Source: Bowmanella pacifica | Lineage (GTDB): Bacteria; Pseudomonadota; Gammaproteobacteria; Enterobacterales; Alteromonadaceae | Direction of reading: 5' to 3' | Length of the DNA: 64,000 nucleotides | NCBI RefSeq assembly: GCF_014645355.1 | Contig: NZ_BMLS01000001.1 | Coordinates: 186,001 to 250,000 of the forward strand | The notes under the pieces: model-generated | Database searches by the model: none | What the model saw: the letters and a program-made list of their open reading frames with translations, nothing else | What the model was told of the DNA's origin: nothing | Part shown: piece by piece, positions 25,570 through 34,936 of the stretch | Numbering within the stretch: position 1 is the stretch's first letter | How the letters are laid out: each line of letters opens with the position of its first letter | Program-made: the position numbers and the translations under genes

Positions 25570-26208
25570 ATGACTAACATGAACGCCATCAGAGCCACTC
25601 AGCTAGCCTTGATTATTTTTGTCACGGCATGGATTTCTGCCTGCAGCGTACAAACGCTGCCGCCAGCCACCACTCAACCATCCTTAACCACATCCACAGA
25701 TAATTATAATTATCTGATTGGCCCCGGTGATAATTTGGAAATTTTCGTCTGGCGCAACCCAGAAATTTCTGGTTCCTTTATTGTGCGCCCGGACGGAAAA
25801 ATCACCACCTCATTGGTAGAAGACGTCGAGGTCTCTGGCAAAACGCCCACAGCCCTGGCCCGTGACATGGAAAAAGTACTGTCTAAGTATATTCGCGATC
25901 CTATTGTTACCGTCAGTGTGACAGGGTTTTCCAGCCCCTTCAGTGAGCAGGTTCGCGTAATAGGTGAAGCCACTAATCCGCAAGCTATCAGCTATAAAGA
26001 AAACATGACATTGTTGGATTTAATGATTGCCGTGGGCGGCCTGACCGAATTTGCCGCCGGTGATAGCGCCAAATTGATCAGGGTCGTAGATGGAAAGCAA
26101 ATGGAGTACTCTGTCTACCTTGATTCATTGGTAAAATCAGGTGATATCTCCGAGAACGTGGATTTGCTTCCAGGCGATATCCTGATTATTCCTGAGGCCT
26201 GGTTCTAG
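25570..26208 (+). CDS. XrtA/PEP-CTERM system exopolysaccharide export lipoprotein (Wza-like)
   Basis: The 212-residue protein has a lipoprotein signal with the lipobox ISAC (Cys at about residue 25). The mature part begins a polysaccharide export domain: YLIGPGDNLEIFVWRNPEISG near residue 48 and FIVRPDGKITTSLVEDVEVSGKTP near residue 72, followed by a SLBB-like segment (VRVIGEATNPQAISYKENMTLLDLMIAVGG). This matches the Wza family member of XrtA loci (TIGR03027 by recollection). It would form or help form the outer-membrane export channel. It is the first gene of the rightward operon, 23 nt before the chain-length determinant. Confidence 0.92.
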   Translation: MTNMNAIRATQLALIIFVTAWISACSVQTLPPATTQPSLTTSTDNYNYLIGPGDNLEIFVWRNPEISGSFIVRPDGKITTSLVEDVEVSGKTPTALARDMEKVLSKYIRDPIVTVSVTGFSSPFSEQVRVIGEATNPQAISYKENMTLLDLMIAVGGLTEFAAGDSAKLIRVVDGKQMEYSVYLDSLVKSGDISENVDLLPGDILIIPEAWF

Positions 26209-26231
26209 ACCTCCCCACAGCAGTAGAAAGT

Positions 26232-27836
26232 ATGATTGGATTTCAACAGGTTATTGACCAGATCCAGACCTATCTCAAAGGGATTTGGATAAAGAAGCGT
26301 TATGTCATCATTTCATCCTGGCTAATTTGCCCTATTGGCTGGCTGTATGTCATATCGCTTCCTGATACATATGAGTCGTCCGCGCGTGTGTTCGTAGACA
26401 CCAATAGTCTTTTACGTCCCCTGCTCAGGGGATTGGCTTTTCAGAACAATCCCGAGCAACAAGTAAACCTCGTTGCTCGCACGTTGCTCAGTCGACCTAA
26501 TTTGGAAAAAATTGCCAGGGAGGCGGATCTGGATATTTCCGCCAAGACCAGCGCAGATTTTGACGAAATGATAGAAAAGCTCCGTGGTGATATAAGCCTT
26601 AGCAGCACCCGTGATGCCAATATCTATACCATCAGCTACACATCTAATACGCCAGCCCTCGCGCAACGTATAGTGCAAATTACCTTGAACGAATTTATCG
26701 AGTCTAATCTGGGTAGCACCAGACAAAGCAGTGATTCTGCTGAAGAGTTTTTAGACCGGCAGATAGGTGAATATGAGCAGCGTTTAATGGAATCTGAGCA
26801 GCGTCTGGCTGAGTTCAAGCGCTCACGCCAGCAGGTATTGCCCGGTGGCAGCAGCGACTACTACGCCCAGTTACAGAATGAGCGAGGGTTACTTGAGCAA
26901 GCAAAACTGCGTTTAAAAGAACTTGAATCGCAGTTGGCTTCAGCTGTGGCACAATTACAGGGTGAAGAACCCGTGTTTGGCTTGGTTACCCCCGAACTAT
27001 CTGACAACAGCGGAATATCCACACAATACGATGCCCGGATTTCCAATCTGGAAAATAGTTTGGATGACTTGCTGATTCGCTACACAGAAGAGCACCCTGA
27101 TGTTGTTAAAACCAGGGCTCGACTGGACCAGTTAAAGGAAGACCGGCGCGCGCAATTGGAAAGTATGAGTGAAGTGGCGCAAAGTTCAGGCACATACAGC
27201 CAGTTTGGTAATCTGAATCAGAATCCGGTCTATCAGCAAATGAAGATCACCGTTGCTAACTTGGAAAGTGAAATTGCCTCAATCAAGGTCAGAGTTGATA
27301 ACTACCAGGCCAACGTTCAGTCACTGGAAGAAAGAATCAATTTAATCCCGGAGTTGGAAGCCGAATTGACCGGCCTTAACCGTGACTACGGCATTACCAA
27401 AACCAAATATGAAGAGTTACTGCAGCGCCGTGAGTCTGCTCAGCTTTCTAGAAAAGCGGAAGCCACCACAGACGATGTGCAGTTCAGAGTGATAGATCCA
27501 CCGCTGCTACCAACCAAACCTGCGGGTCCTGCCCGCATTGTTTTCTACTCTCTGGTATTGCTTGTCGGTTTTGGCTCCGGATTTGGTATTGCTTTCCTGG
27601 TCAGCCAGATAAACCCTGTGGTTGTTAATTACAAACAACTGATAGAGCACTTTAAAACTCCGGTATTTGGTTTGGTTTCACACCGCGACGCAGAAAAATT
27701 AAACCAGCAGAACAAGCAGCGTCTGGTTATATTCGCCATGTCGTCTTCGGTCTTGCTGTTCGGTTTTGTGCTACTGGTCTGGATTGAAGCCGTGTATGGC
27801 GGTTTCCCCAGACAATTGTTTGGAGGACTGCTATGA
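26232..27836 (+). CDS. XrtA system polysaccharide chain-length determinant (Wzz-like, GNVR)
   Basis: The 534-residue protein has a membrane helix near residues 22-42 (YVIISSWLICPIGWLYVISLP) with the Wzz domain following (YESSARVFVDTNSLLRPLLRG). A long coiled-coil periplasmic part spans about residues 155-400, ending in the GNVR-type block LIPELEAELTGLNRDYGITKTKYEELLQRRE. Two further helices lie near residue 435 and residue 505. It sets polymer length and couples to the cytoplasmic kinase encoded next, whose ATG overlaps its TGA (ATGA at 27833-27836). It belongs to the XrtA-associated family (TIGR03007 by recollection). Confidence 0.92.
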   Translation: MIGFQQVIDQIQTYLKGIWIKKRYVIISSWLICPIGWLYVISLPDTYESSARVFVDTNSLLRPLLRGLAFQNNPEQQVNLVARTLLSRPNLEKIAREADLDISAKTSADFDEMIEKLRGDISLSSTRDANIYTISYTSNTPALAQRIVQITLNEFIESNLGSTRQSSDSAEEFLDRQIGEYEQRLMESEQRLAEFKRSRQQVLPGGSSDYYAQLQNERGLLEQAKLRLKELESQLASAVAQLQGEEPVFGLVTPELSDNSGISTQYDARISNLENSLDDLLIRYTEEHPDVVKTRARLDQLKEDRRAQLESMSEVAQSSGTYSQFGNLNQNPVYQQMKITVANLESEIASIKVRVDNYQANVQSLEERINLIPELEAELTGLNRDYGITKTKYEELLQRRESAQLSRKAEATTDDVQFRVIDPPLLPTKPAGPARIVFYSLVLLVGFGSGFGIAFLVSQINPVVVNYKQLIEHFKTPVFGLVSHRDAEKLNQQNKQRLVIFAMSSSVLLFGFVLLVWIEAVYGGFPRQLFGGLL

Positions 27837-28750
27837 GCACCATAGAAAAGGCGTTGCAACGCCAAAAAGCAGAGCAGGCCAGACAGGCCGAAGCAGCCCA
27901 AGAGCAGCAACAAACAGCATCCTCCGAAGCCCTTGACTCCGGTGTTGTCGCGGATGATATTGCCACGTCATCGCCAGTCAGCCATGGTACAGAGGAAACC
28001 TCGGCGCACGATAAAGACATGATATTGCTGGAACTGGATGACGAAGCTTTTGTCTCCAGCTCAACCAAGCGCACTAAAATTAATGAAGAGTTCAGAACCA
28101 TTAAGCGCAAGGTTTTAAGTAATGCCTTTGGCCCGCTGGCAAAGACCTTAAATAATCCCAATATCATCATGGTCACCAGTTCTAACCCGAACGAAGGTAA
28201 GACTTACAACGCCATTAACCTGGCCTTGAGTATCGCACTTGAGCAAGACAAAACCGTGTTGCTGGTTGATGCCGATGTGCTGCGTCCAAACGTGATGCGC
28301 ACCCTCAATCAAAAGATGCCTAATGGTCTGATGGAGTATCTGCTCGGAGAGGTCACCGATATCTCGGAGGTGATGTATCACACCAACATCGATACCTTAC
28401 GCATCATCCCTGCCGGTAAAACTCACCATTTGTCTACAGAGTTATTGGCCAGTGAAAAAATGCTGGAAACGGTGCAGGAGTTTGCCTCTCGTTATCAGGA
28501 TAGGGTTGTCATATTCGATACGCCACCTATGCTGGGGGTAAACGAAACCGCTATCCTGGCCAATTTGGCCGGTCAGGCCATTATTGTCGTGGAAGAAGGT
28601 CGCACCAAGCTGACCGATATTCAAACCGCTTTAGAGGCGCTCAACCCGGATATGGCGAAAGGCTTTATCGTCAATAAGGCGCAGCGCTCCAAGCGAGAAG
28701 AATACGGTTATGGCTACTACTCTATGGGGCCCAAGGAGAAGGATGCATGA
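27833..28750 (+). CDS. XrtA-associated tyrosine autokinase (BY-kinase)
   Basis: The 305-residue cytoplasmic protein has a BY-kinase core: Walker A in TSSNPNEGKTYNAINLALS near residue 115, Walker A' LLVDADVLRPNV near residue 143 and Walker B VVIFDTPPMLG near residue 225. The C-terminus contains a tyrosine cluster (EEYGYGYYSMG), the expected autophosphorylation site. The Gln-rich N-terminus (residues 8-40) is low complexity. It should phosphorylate itself and control polymer length with the preceding chain-length determinant. It overlaps both neighbours by ATGA, so expression is coupled. Confidence 0.92.
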   Translation: MSTIEKALQRQKAEQARQAEAAQEQQQTASSEALDSGVVADDIATSSPVSHGTEETSAHDKDMILLELDDEAFVSSSTKRTKINEEFRTIKRKVLSNAFGPLAKTLNNPNIIMVTSSNPNEGKTYNAINLALSIALEQDKTVLLVDADVLRPNVMRTLNQKMPNGLMEYLLGEVTDISEVMYHTNIDTLRIIPAGKTHHLSTELLASEKMLETVQEFASRYQDRVVIFDTPPMLGVNETAILANLAGQAIIVVEEGRTKLTDIQTALEALNPDMAKGFIVNKAQRSKREEYGYGYYSMGPKEKDA

Positions 28751-30333
28751 AGCGTGTCAGCGTAGCTTGTGCAATTGCACTGCAACCACTAATAGTGCAA
28801 AGCGGAGAGCTAACGTTTAGGCCTGTGTTGGACGTGTCCGCTGTCACGTATGAGACCAAGCACCCAGACACGGATGAGAAGAGTGACAATAATGCATTGA
28901 TGCTGGAGCCCGTGCTTGCGACAACTTACAAAAGTCAGTTGCTGAATGCTGCTCTGCGAATCAAGAACACGACGGTGAAGCAAAGTGAAAACAGTGCGGA
29001 GCTGGATAAAGAATTCACTGACGTCAATTTCAACTCAAAAATGGGTTTTTGGGATAGGCGTTTACTATTCACAGCACAAAGTAATCGTATCCACCGAGCT
29101 CAACTTGGGATAGACAGCGGGATCAGTGACCCAATACTTAACGCAGAAGAACTCAGTACGGTTCAAACCAATAATGCTTCGATGAGTTTTTCGCCGCAGC
29201 GCCCTGCTTATCTGGGCATGAGTTTTTTCGCCAGGGCCGGTGAGTCTCGTACCCGTAGTAACCCATCCGCTCAAAATCAATTTGCCGATATAGACAGTGA
29301 CTCTTATAGCGGTGGAGCAAGCATATTCCAAGGCCAAGAAATTACTCGCATGTTTTGGAATATTAATGCGAATTACGAGAAGACCAAGCGGGATGCACAA
29401 CCCGACGTTATCAGCAGAAGCGTATCGGCCAAGATAGGAGTCGGTATTTTGTCAGATCTGCACTTAATTGCTGTGGGTTCTGATTACAATAATGAAGGCC
29501 TACGTGGTGGCCTACAACAAGAAAACATCAGTTCAAAAAGCTATGGGGCAGGGCTTGAATGGCGCCGGGCTTCTGGCAGTTTTTTGGGTGTGACATACAA
29601 TAAATTTAAGCATGAGGGCAAAGAAACCAACTATGTTGGCTTTGATCTCAATTGGGCACTAAGCCCCAGAAGTAGCGTCCAGGCATCCTATGATAAACGC
29701 TTTTTTGGCGATAATTATAACTTCAGCTTGAATCATAACAGCCGCTCCTGGCGTACCCGTGTTGGCTATGAGAAAGGTTTCACCAGTTATTCACAGCTGC
29801 AATTAGTGCCTGGCGCACCTATTGTGCTGGTTTGTCCTCAAGGTAGTCTGGATTTTTCTCAGTGCTTTATGCCGGATTCCCCCAACTATGAACCAGATGT
29901 AGACGAAACCCAAATCAGCATTCCAACCTTTGAGAATGAGCTTACCGACGAAATCATTATTCGCGAATCAGCCTTTATCAATTTAGGCTATGACAAACGC
30001 AAACTTTCCATGTACTTCAATTACAGCTATAGCAACCTGGAGTATTTGGAAACAATGCGGGCGCAACGAACCCGGGCTGCACAGCTGACACTCACCTATA
30101 AGCTGGGAGCTAAAACCAAGCTTATTGCCCATGGAGAGTATTCACGTAATGATACCTTACAAGGTACCTTCTATGATGAAGAGGTTGTCAGCTACAAGTT
30201 AGCTTTGGATAGGGCTCTATCGAAAAAGGCGGACCTTAGTTTGTCACTCCGGTATCTTGACCGCGATACAGATCAGGCTAACCGGGCGCTGGAGGATACT
30301 AGGCTGTCACTTAAATACAGCTACAAGTTCTAG
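28747..30333 (+). CDS. PEP-CTERM system-associated outer-membrane protein (TIGR03016-like)
   Basis: The 528-residue protein begins with a short signal-like leader (MKRVSVACAIALQPLIVQSGE) and continues with alternating amphipathic strands typical of a large beta-barrel (for example SAKIGVGILSDLHLIAVGSDY and ASYDKRFFGDNYNFSLNHNSR), ending in LSLKYSYKF with a terminal aromatic residue, as in BAM substrates. This fits the outer-membrane family of XrtA loci. It may form the exit pore for the polymer or anchor the export machine. The start overlaps the kinase stop by ATGA. The downstream 185-bp spacer to the convergent ATPase shows only weak hairpins. Confidence 0.85.
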   Translation: MKRVSVACAIALQPLIVQSGELTFRPVLDVSAVTYETKHPDTDEKSDNNALMLEPVLATTYKSQLLNAALRIKNTTVKQSENSAELDKEFTDVNFNSKMGFWDRRLLFTAQSNRIHRAQLGIDSGISDPILNAEELSTVQTNNASMSFSPQRPAYLGMSFFARAGESRTRSNPSAQNQFADIDSDSYSGGASIFQGQEITRMFWNINANYEKTKRDAQPDVISRSVSAKIGVGILSDLHLIAVGSDYNNEGLRGGLQQENISSKSYGAGLEWRRASGSFLGVTYNKFKHEGKETNYVGFDLNWALSPRSSVQASYDKRFFGDNYNFSLNHNSRSWRTRVGYEKGFTSYSQLQLVPGAPIVLVCPQGSLDFSQCFMPDSPNYEPDVDETQISIPTFENELTDEIIIRESAFINLGYDKRKLSMYFNYSYSNLEYLETMRAQRTRAAQLTLTYKLGAKTKLIAHGEYSRNDTLQGTFYDEEVVSYKLALDRALSKKADLSLSLRYLDRDTDQANRALEDTRLSLKYSYKF

Positions 30334-30518
30334 CTAAGGATAAGCAAGCAAGGCAAAGATAAACCGTCTTGGCCACGCGCGCAGACTTTAACGCCTACCA
30401 AGCTGTTTTTTCGCAGACAGCCTCCAATATCGAGAGGCTCTGCATCTCCTCAAAACCAATACTTCAACTGTGCGCATCAGCATGAGGATGGCCTCCCTCC
30501 CTTTGCCAGAGACGTATC

Positions 30519-31559
30519 TCATTCCTCATCGGACTTCAGGCGTACATAGGTTTTATATTTTCGCTTCAACAGCTTATCTATGTACCTGGTTAATTTAACC
30601 TTTTGATTGATAGCGTCATCCAGGGCGTCGGTCAGCTCTTTCAGCATATCTTTGTAGTACTGAATATCTTTGGGGCGCTGGGCATCCTGTTGAGGGCTGT
30701 CGCCCTCTCTGATGGGACTGGCATCTACAACGGGTGGTGGAGGTTGAATGAACATTTCATCCGCCACTTCGTTAACCACAGATTCGACGGCTTCTTCATT
30801 CAACTCCTGCAATTCTTCCAAAAATCCATACAACAAGATCCGGTCTGTTAGTGTATTGATTTTTCGTGGCACCCCTTGAGTAAACTCGAATATCTTTTGA
30901 TAGGCGCCGTCAGTAAACAGCGCCCCCCCACGCCATCCGGCGTGTTGCAGACGAAACTCAATATAACGGCGCACATCAGAATCGGTCAGGGGAGATAAAT
31001 GGCAGGACGCCACAATACGCTGACGAAACTGCTCCATATTCGGGGCCCGCAGAATTGGCTGAAGCTCTTCCTGGCCCAGTAGAAAGCTCTGTAACAGCGG
31101 CTTTCCCTTGGCCTGGAAGTTGGACAGCATGCGCAGTTCTTCGATGGTTTCCAGCGGCAAGTTCTGCGCCTCATCCACCAACAACAGCGCACGCTTACCT
31201 TGATGGTTTAAGTCGAACAGGAACTTTTCCAGGTCCTTGAGGATATCGGCTTTAGTTTTGCCGTCAGTGTTCAGCTCAAATTTACTGGCGACCATTTTCA
31301 CCAGTTCATCCGGCGACAGCTTTGGGGTCACTATTTGTGCGGCAAAAATGTCATTTTGAATTTCATTCAACAAACTATTGGCGATGGTGGTTTTACCCGT
31401 ACCAATACCACCGGTAATGACGATAAAGCCTTCGGCCTGCGCTAGCCCGTACTCCAAATAGGATAATGCTCTTTTATGCCATTTACTGGCAAAGAAAAAA
31501 CTAGGATCGGGAGTAAGTTGGAATGGTTTTGCATTAAGTCCATAAAAGCTTTCGTACAT
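30519..31559 (-). CDS. XrtA/PEP-CTERM system-associated AAA ATPase (ExeA/GspA-like)
   Basis: The 346-residue protein begins MYESFYGLNAKPFQLTPDPS, the classic ExeA/TIGR03015 start. Walker A is GGIGTGKTTIANSLL near residue 50 and Walker B is ALLLVDEAQNLPLE near residue 125; LSNFQAKGKPLLQSFLLGQEEL follows as sensor region. A predicted coiled-coil lies at the C-terminus (KDMLKELTDALDDAINQKVKLTRYIDKL). Such ATPases accompany XrtA polysaccharide loci; their exact task is not established, possibly energising or positioning the assembly. It is alone on the minus strand, convergent to the outer-membrane protein gene. Confidence 0.9.
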   Translation of the reverse strand: MYESFYGLNAKPFQLTPDPSFFFASKWHKRALSYLEYGLAQAEGFIVITGGIGTGKTTIANSLLNEIQNDIFAAQIVTPKLSPDELVKMVASKFELNTDGKTKADILKDLEKFLFDLNHQGKRALLLVDEAQNLPLETIEELRMLSNFQAKGKPLLQSFLLGQEELQPILRAPNMEQFRQRIVASCHLSPLTDSDVRRYIEFRLQHAGWRGGALFTDGAYQKIFEFTQGVPRKINTLTDRILLYGFLEELQELNEEAVESVVNEVADEMFIQPPPPVVDASPIREGDSPQQDAQRPKDIQYYKDMLKELTDALDDAINQKVKLTRYIDKLLKRKYKTYVRLKSDEE

Positions 31560-31681
31560 TAAAAAACTCGCTTGTCTGAAAACAAGTCACTTCCCAGCGA
31601 CGCAATGACTTAATGCTAAGGCCTGGTTTCGAAACAAGCAATCAATATAGAAGAATTAACAGACAGTAAAACGGTCAAAAA

Positions 31682-31711
31682 ACACAGATGAGCGCTAAGG
31701 TTCATCTGTGT
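31682..31711 (-). terminator. Rho-independent terminator of hldE
   Basis: On the minus strand ACACAGATGA, a 10-nt loop and TCATCTGTGT form a perfect 10-bp stem followed at once by six T. It starts 18 nt after the hldE stop. Confidence 0.85.
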
Positions 31712-31728
31712 ATTCAGGTTAGGTATTC

Positions 31729-33147
31729 TTAGTGGCCGGTGATTTTTTTAATGATACCTGTGGTAGATACGCCATCTTCAAAATTCAGTATTTTGACTTC
31801 TCCACCATTGGCTAAGACTTCTTTTGCCCCAGCGATCTGTTCCACCTGATAATCGCCGCCTTTGACTAGTACATCAGGCAAAATATCACTGATAACTCGC
31901 TGAGGTGTATCTTCGCTAAAGGCAAACACCCAATCCACCGAAGCCAACCCGGCTAACACAGACATTCGTCGCTCAACCAGATTGACCGGTCGCCCTTCGC
32001 CTTTTAAACGGCGCACCGAGTCGTCATCGTTAACCGCAACAATCAAACGGTCGCCTAACTGAGCGGCATTCTCCAGATATGACACATGGCCAGCATGCAA
32101 TATATCAAAACAACCATTGGTCATGACCACCTTTTCGCCTCGCAGGCGGGCAGCTTCCACCGCCATATTGATCTGTTGCTCTGTCATGACCCCACGCCCT
32201 GCATGCTGCTCCATGCCAACCGTCATGGCCAGCTCCGACACGCTAACAGTAGAGGTGCCCAGTTTGCCAACCACAATACCGGCCGCCGCATTGGCCAGTA
32301 CGCTGGCTTCTGCCCAGCTGCATCCTGAGGCGACAGACGCCGCCAGGGTCGCAATCACTGTGTCACCGGCACCTGTTACGTCATACACTTCTTTGGCTTT
32401 GGCAGGTAAGTGCAGTTCACGCTGCCCGGGCGTAATCAAGGTCATACCTTGCTCGGAACGGGTCACCAACAATGCATCTAACTGCAACCCGGTGACCAAC
32501 TCCTTAGCTTTCTCAACCAACACGGCTTCGTCAGAACAATCACCAACAATTTGCTGGAACTCGCTCATATTCGGTGTCAGCAAGCTGGCACCAGCATATT
32601 TACCAAAATCACTGCCTTTGGGATCCACAACCACAGGTTTACCCGCTTGTCTGGCAAGGGCGATCAAACCGGATACGTCACTTAGACAGCCTTTGTCATA
32701 GTCAGACAACAGCAGCAGGTCGTGCTCGGCCAATAACTCTCGCACCTTGGCCAACAAGGCAGTTTTGTCCTGCTGGGCAAAACTTTGCTCAAAGTCCAGC
32801 CGGATCAGTTGCTGATTGCGGCTGAGTACGCGCAGTTTGGTAATAGTATCCAGACCAGGTACTTGCTCAAACTGGCAATTAATGTCCATACAAGACAGCT
32901 TGCGTTGTAATATCCCAGCAGCTTCGTCTTGGCCAGTCATCCCCACCAGGGTCACCTCAGCGCCTAATGCCGCCAGGTTTAACGCCACGTTGGCGGCACC
33001 GCCCGGGCGCTCTTCGTTCTGACCGATCCTGACCACAGGGACCGGCGCTTCGGGGGATATCCGCGCCGTAGAGCCAGACCAGTAGCGATCCAACATAATA
33101 TCCCCCACCACTAAAACGCTGGCCTTGGAAAAATCAGGAATATTCAT
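31729..33147 (-). CDS. hldE: Bifunctional heptose-7-phosphate kinase / heptose-1-phosphate adenylyltransferase
   Basis: From ATG 33147 the protein has 472 residues, close to the family's usual 475. An open frame extends 29 codons upstream but is not conserved in kind. The N-terminal ribokinase-type domain shows [29 protein letters not shown] and, near residue 260, [11 protein letters not shown]. The C-terminal nucleotidyltransferase domain has [39 protein letters not shown] near residue 350-385 (the HxGH motif is HAGH). The enzyme makes ADP-heptose for the lipopolysaccharide inner core. It is monocistronic, divergent from the acyltransferase gene at 33306, and ends before a strong terminator. 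Confidence 0.95.
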   Translation of the reverse strand: MNIPDFSKASVLVVGDIMLDRYWSGSTARISPEAPVPVVRIGQNEERPGGAANVALNLAALGAEVTLVGMTGQDEAAGILQRKLSCMDINCQFEQVPGLDTITKLRVLSRNQQLIRLDFEQSFAQQDKTALLAKVRELLAEHDLLLLSDYDKGCLSDVSGLIALARQAGKPVVVDPKGSDFGKYAGASLLTPNMSEFQQIVGDCSDEAVLVEKAKELVTGLQLDALLVTRSEQGMTLITPGQRELHLPAKAKEVYDVTGAGDTVIATLAASVASGCSWAEASVLANAAAGIVVGKLGTSTVSVSELAMTVGMEQHAGRGVMTEQQINMAVEAARLRGEKVVMTNGCFDILHAGHVSYLENAAQLGDRLIVAVNDDDSVRRLKGEGRPVNLVERRMSVLAGLASVDWVFAFSEDTPQRVISDILPDVLVKGGDYQVEQIAGAKEVLANGGEVKILNFEDGVSTTGIIKKITGH

Positions 33148-33305
33148 CACTTCACATCCGTACTTGTCACTGCCACCGATTGTATCACAAGGTGCTCTGG
33201 CTGCGATTATGCAAGCGCAAGGATTTAGCGCCATCTGTCGCGGTCAGATGTCAGCCACGGTCAATTTAAGCTAGAATGCGCCAAACATTTTTCATTGGGT
33301 AAACT

Positions 33306-34226
33306 GTGCAGGTCAAAGCTCCCCGTTTTCAGTTGGCTTTTTTTCATCCCAGGTATTGGCTGACCTGGCTAAGTATCTTGGTGTTGTACCTCATCTCCTG
33401 GCTTCCCTATAAAGTTCAAGTACTGTTGGGGAAGGCTGTAGGTCACGTGCTGTTCAAGGTGTTGAAATCCAGGCGTAAGGTCGCTGAGCGTAATCTGCAA
33501 TTAGCCTTCCCGGATATGGATCAGAAGCGCCGGGAGGCCCTGGTCAAAGCCAATATTGCCAGTGCCGGGATCGCCTTATTTGAAACCGGCATGGGGTGGT
33601 GGTGGCCAGATTGGCGGGTAAAACGCATGGGTAAGGTCTTTGGCTATGAACATGTTCAGGCTATTTTAGACAAGGGAAAAGGCGTTATGGGTTTGGCCAT
33701 CCACAATATGAACCTGGAGTTTGGTTGCCGGGTGATGGGGCTGCTGCACCCCTCAGTCGTTTTTTACCGCCGACACAACAATCCTTTGATGGAATATATG
33801 CAATACCATGGCCGCGCTCGCTCCAATCGCTACATGATCCACAAGCGAGGTGTCAGTGAGATGTTCAAGGCGCTGAACAGTGGTGAGTTGTGCTTGTATT
33901 TGCCGGATCAGGATTATGGTCCCAAGCGCTGTGAGTATGTGCCGTTTTTTGGCGTCAAAGACGCCGCTACAACAACCGGCACCTTGCTGTTTACCAGCCA
34001 GGCAAATTGTGAAACCGTATTCCTGGTGTCCATTCGCACCCCGCAAGGTTACGAGATTCATATTCTGCCCGGTCTTGAAGATTTCCCTTCAGGAGACGAT
34101 AAAGAAGATGTGGCCAGGCTTAATCGCAAAATTGAAGAGTTGGTGATGATGGCACCAGAGCAATATTTGTGGATGCATAAACGTTTCAAGACCCGGCCAC
34201 CTGAAAACCCAGAATCCTTGTACTAA
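33306..34226 (+). CDS. lpxL: LpxL-type Kdo-dependent lipid A acyltransferase
   Basis: The 306-residue protein has one N-terminal membrane segment (WLTWLSILVLYLISWLPYKVQ) and the lauroyl/myristoyl acyltransferase blocks: VAERNLQLAFPDM near residue 60, GLAIHNMNLEFG near residue 121 with the HX4E catalytic pair, YRRHNNPLMEYM near residue 153, LYLPDQDYGPKRCEYVPFFG near residue 200 and YLWMHKRFKTRPP at the end. It would add a secondary acyl chain to Kdo2-lipid IVA. The start codon is GTG; no upstream ATG exists in frame. Length and motifs fit LpxL/LpxP; which of the two cannot be decided. The next gene begins directly after its stop. Confidence 0.88.
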   Translation: MQVKAPRFQLAFFHPRYWLTWLSILVLYLISWLPYKVQVLLGKAVGHVLFKVLKSRRKVAERNLQLAFPDMDQKRREALVKANIASAGIALFETGMGWWWPDWRVKRMGKVFGYEHVQAILDKGKGVMGLAIHNMNLEFGCRVMGLLHPSVVFYRRHNNPLMEYMQYHGRARSNRYMIHKRGVSEMFKALNSGELCLYLPDQDYGPKRCEYVPFFGVKDAATTTGTLLFTSQANCETVFLVSIRTPQGYEIHILPGLEDFPSGDDKEDVARLNRKIEELVMMAPEQYLWMHKRFKTRPPENPESLY

Positions 34227-34907
34227 GTGGCAAAAGGCAGTATCAATTGTATGAGTAAGAAATCATTTTCCTCCAGTATGTTCTGGGCCAGGCAACTCGG
34301 CCTGGCCGCTATACTCATCATTATTGCAGTGGCGGTTATCCAGTTGCAAAAGCATCAAAAGAACGAACCGGTGCCACAAGGCCAGACAGTTAAAAAAGAC
34401 CCAGCCAGAGGCTTATCCAGCTTTTATGCCGAGTATCGCACTTCCTCAGGAGAACCTAATCCTGACGAACAAAGCGATTTTGTTATGCCCTTGTCTGAGC
34501 AAGACACACCTTTAAATGAGCGCCTGCAAGCCATGCAAAGCGTGCAAAAGCCCGCTTCAGGTAGATGGGTAGGTGAACACAAATACCGCACATTCAAGGC
34601 CGGGGGGACGCTAAGGGAGATCATCAGTAACTACGCACAAAGCGAAGGCATGCAAGTGATATGGGAACTCAACCAGGACTTTGTGGTAAAAAATAATTTC
34701 CAGGTCGATGACACCGTCGTCGGTACTCTGAACAAAATAGCCCGCGCCGTGGACAGTAACTTTTCTGCCACAGTGGAGGGATTTTTCTGTCCCAAACAGC
34801 GCACCCTTGTGATTACCGACAAGCCTACCGATTACCTGAGGCAATTTTGTACCCCAACCGATGCCGCCATTAGCGCCGAGGTAGAGCGGGCGCAGTCAAT
34901 GAAATAA
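34227..34907 (+). CDS. TcpQ-domain protein
   Basis: The protein begins either at GTG 34227, immediately after the acyltransferase stop, or at ATG 34251; neither has a strong ribosome site. A membrane anchor lies near residues 16-38 (FWARQLGLAAILIIIAVAVIQL). The C-terminal half (about residues 120-210) resembles the TcpQ family of pilus biogenesis proteins: FKAGGTLREIISNYAQSEGMQ, VIWELNQDFVVKN, NKIARAVDSNFS and FFCPKQRTLVITDKP. TcpQ is known from toxin-coregulated pilus assembly, yet no pilus genes are nearby, so the role here is open. It is convergent to glnE. Confidence 0.7.
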   Translation: MAKGSINCMSKKSFSSSMFWARQLGLAAILIIIAVAVIQLQKHQKNEPVPQGQTVKKDPARGLSSFYAEYRTSSGEPNPDEQSDFVMPLSEQDTPLNERLQAMQSVQKPASGRWVGEHKYRTFKAGGTLREIISNYAQSEGMQVIWELNQDFVVKNNFQVDDTVVGTLNKIARAVDSNFSATVEGFFCPKQRTLVITDKPTDYLRQFCTPTDAAISAEVERAQSMK

Positions 34908-34911
34908 CCAC

Positions 34912-34936
34912 AGACACTGGGCTTAACCCAGCGTCT
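34912..34936. terminator. Hairpin at the convergent ends of the TcpQ-like gene and glnE
   Basis: AGACACTGGG-cttaa-CCCAGCGTCT pairs over 10 positions with one mismatch and includes the glnE stop codon. Tails are only weakly T-rich, so efficiency as a terminator is uncertain. Confidence 0.5.

Noticed and set aside
30334-30518. Terminator between the outer-membrane protein and ATPase genes
   Set aside because: Only short stems (AGCCTC/GAGGCT and GCTGT/ACAGC) without a T-run; not strong enough to list.
33148-33234. N-terminal extension of hldE
   Set aside because: The HldE family starts just before the glycine-rich VVGDIMLD motif; the extension is Cys-rich and unlike the family.
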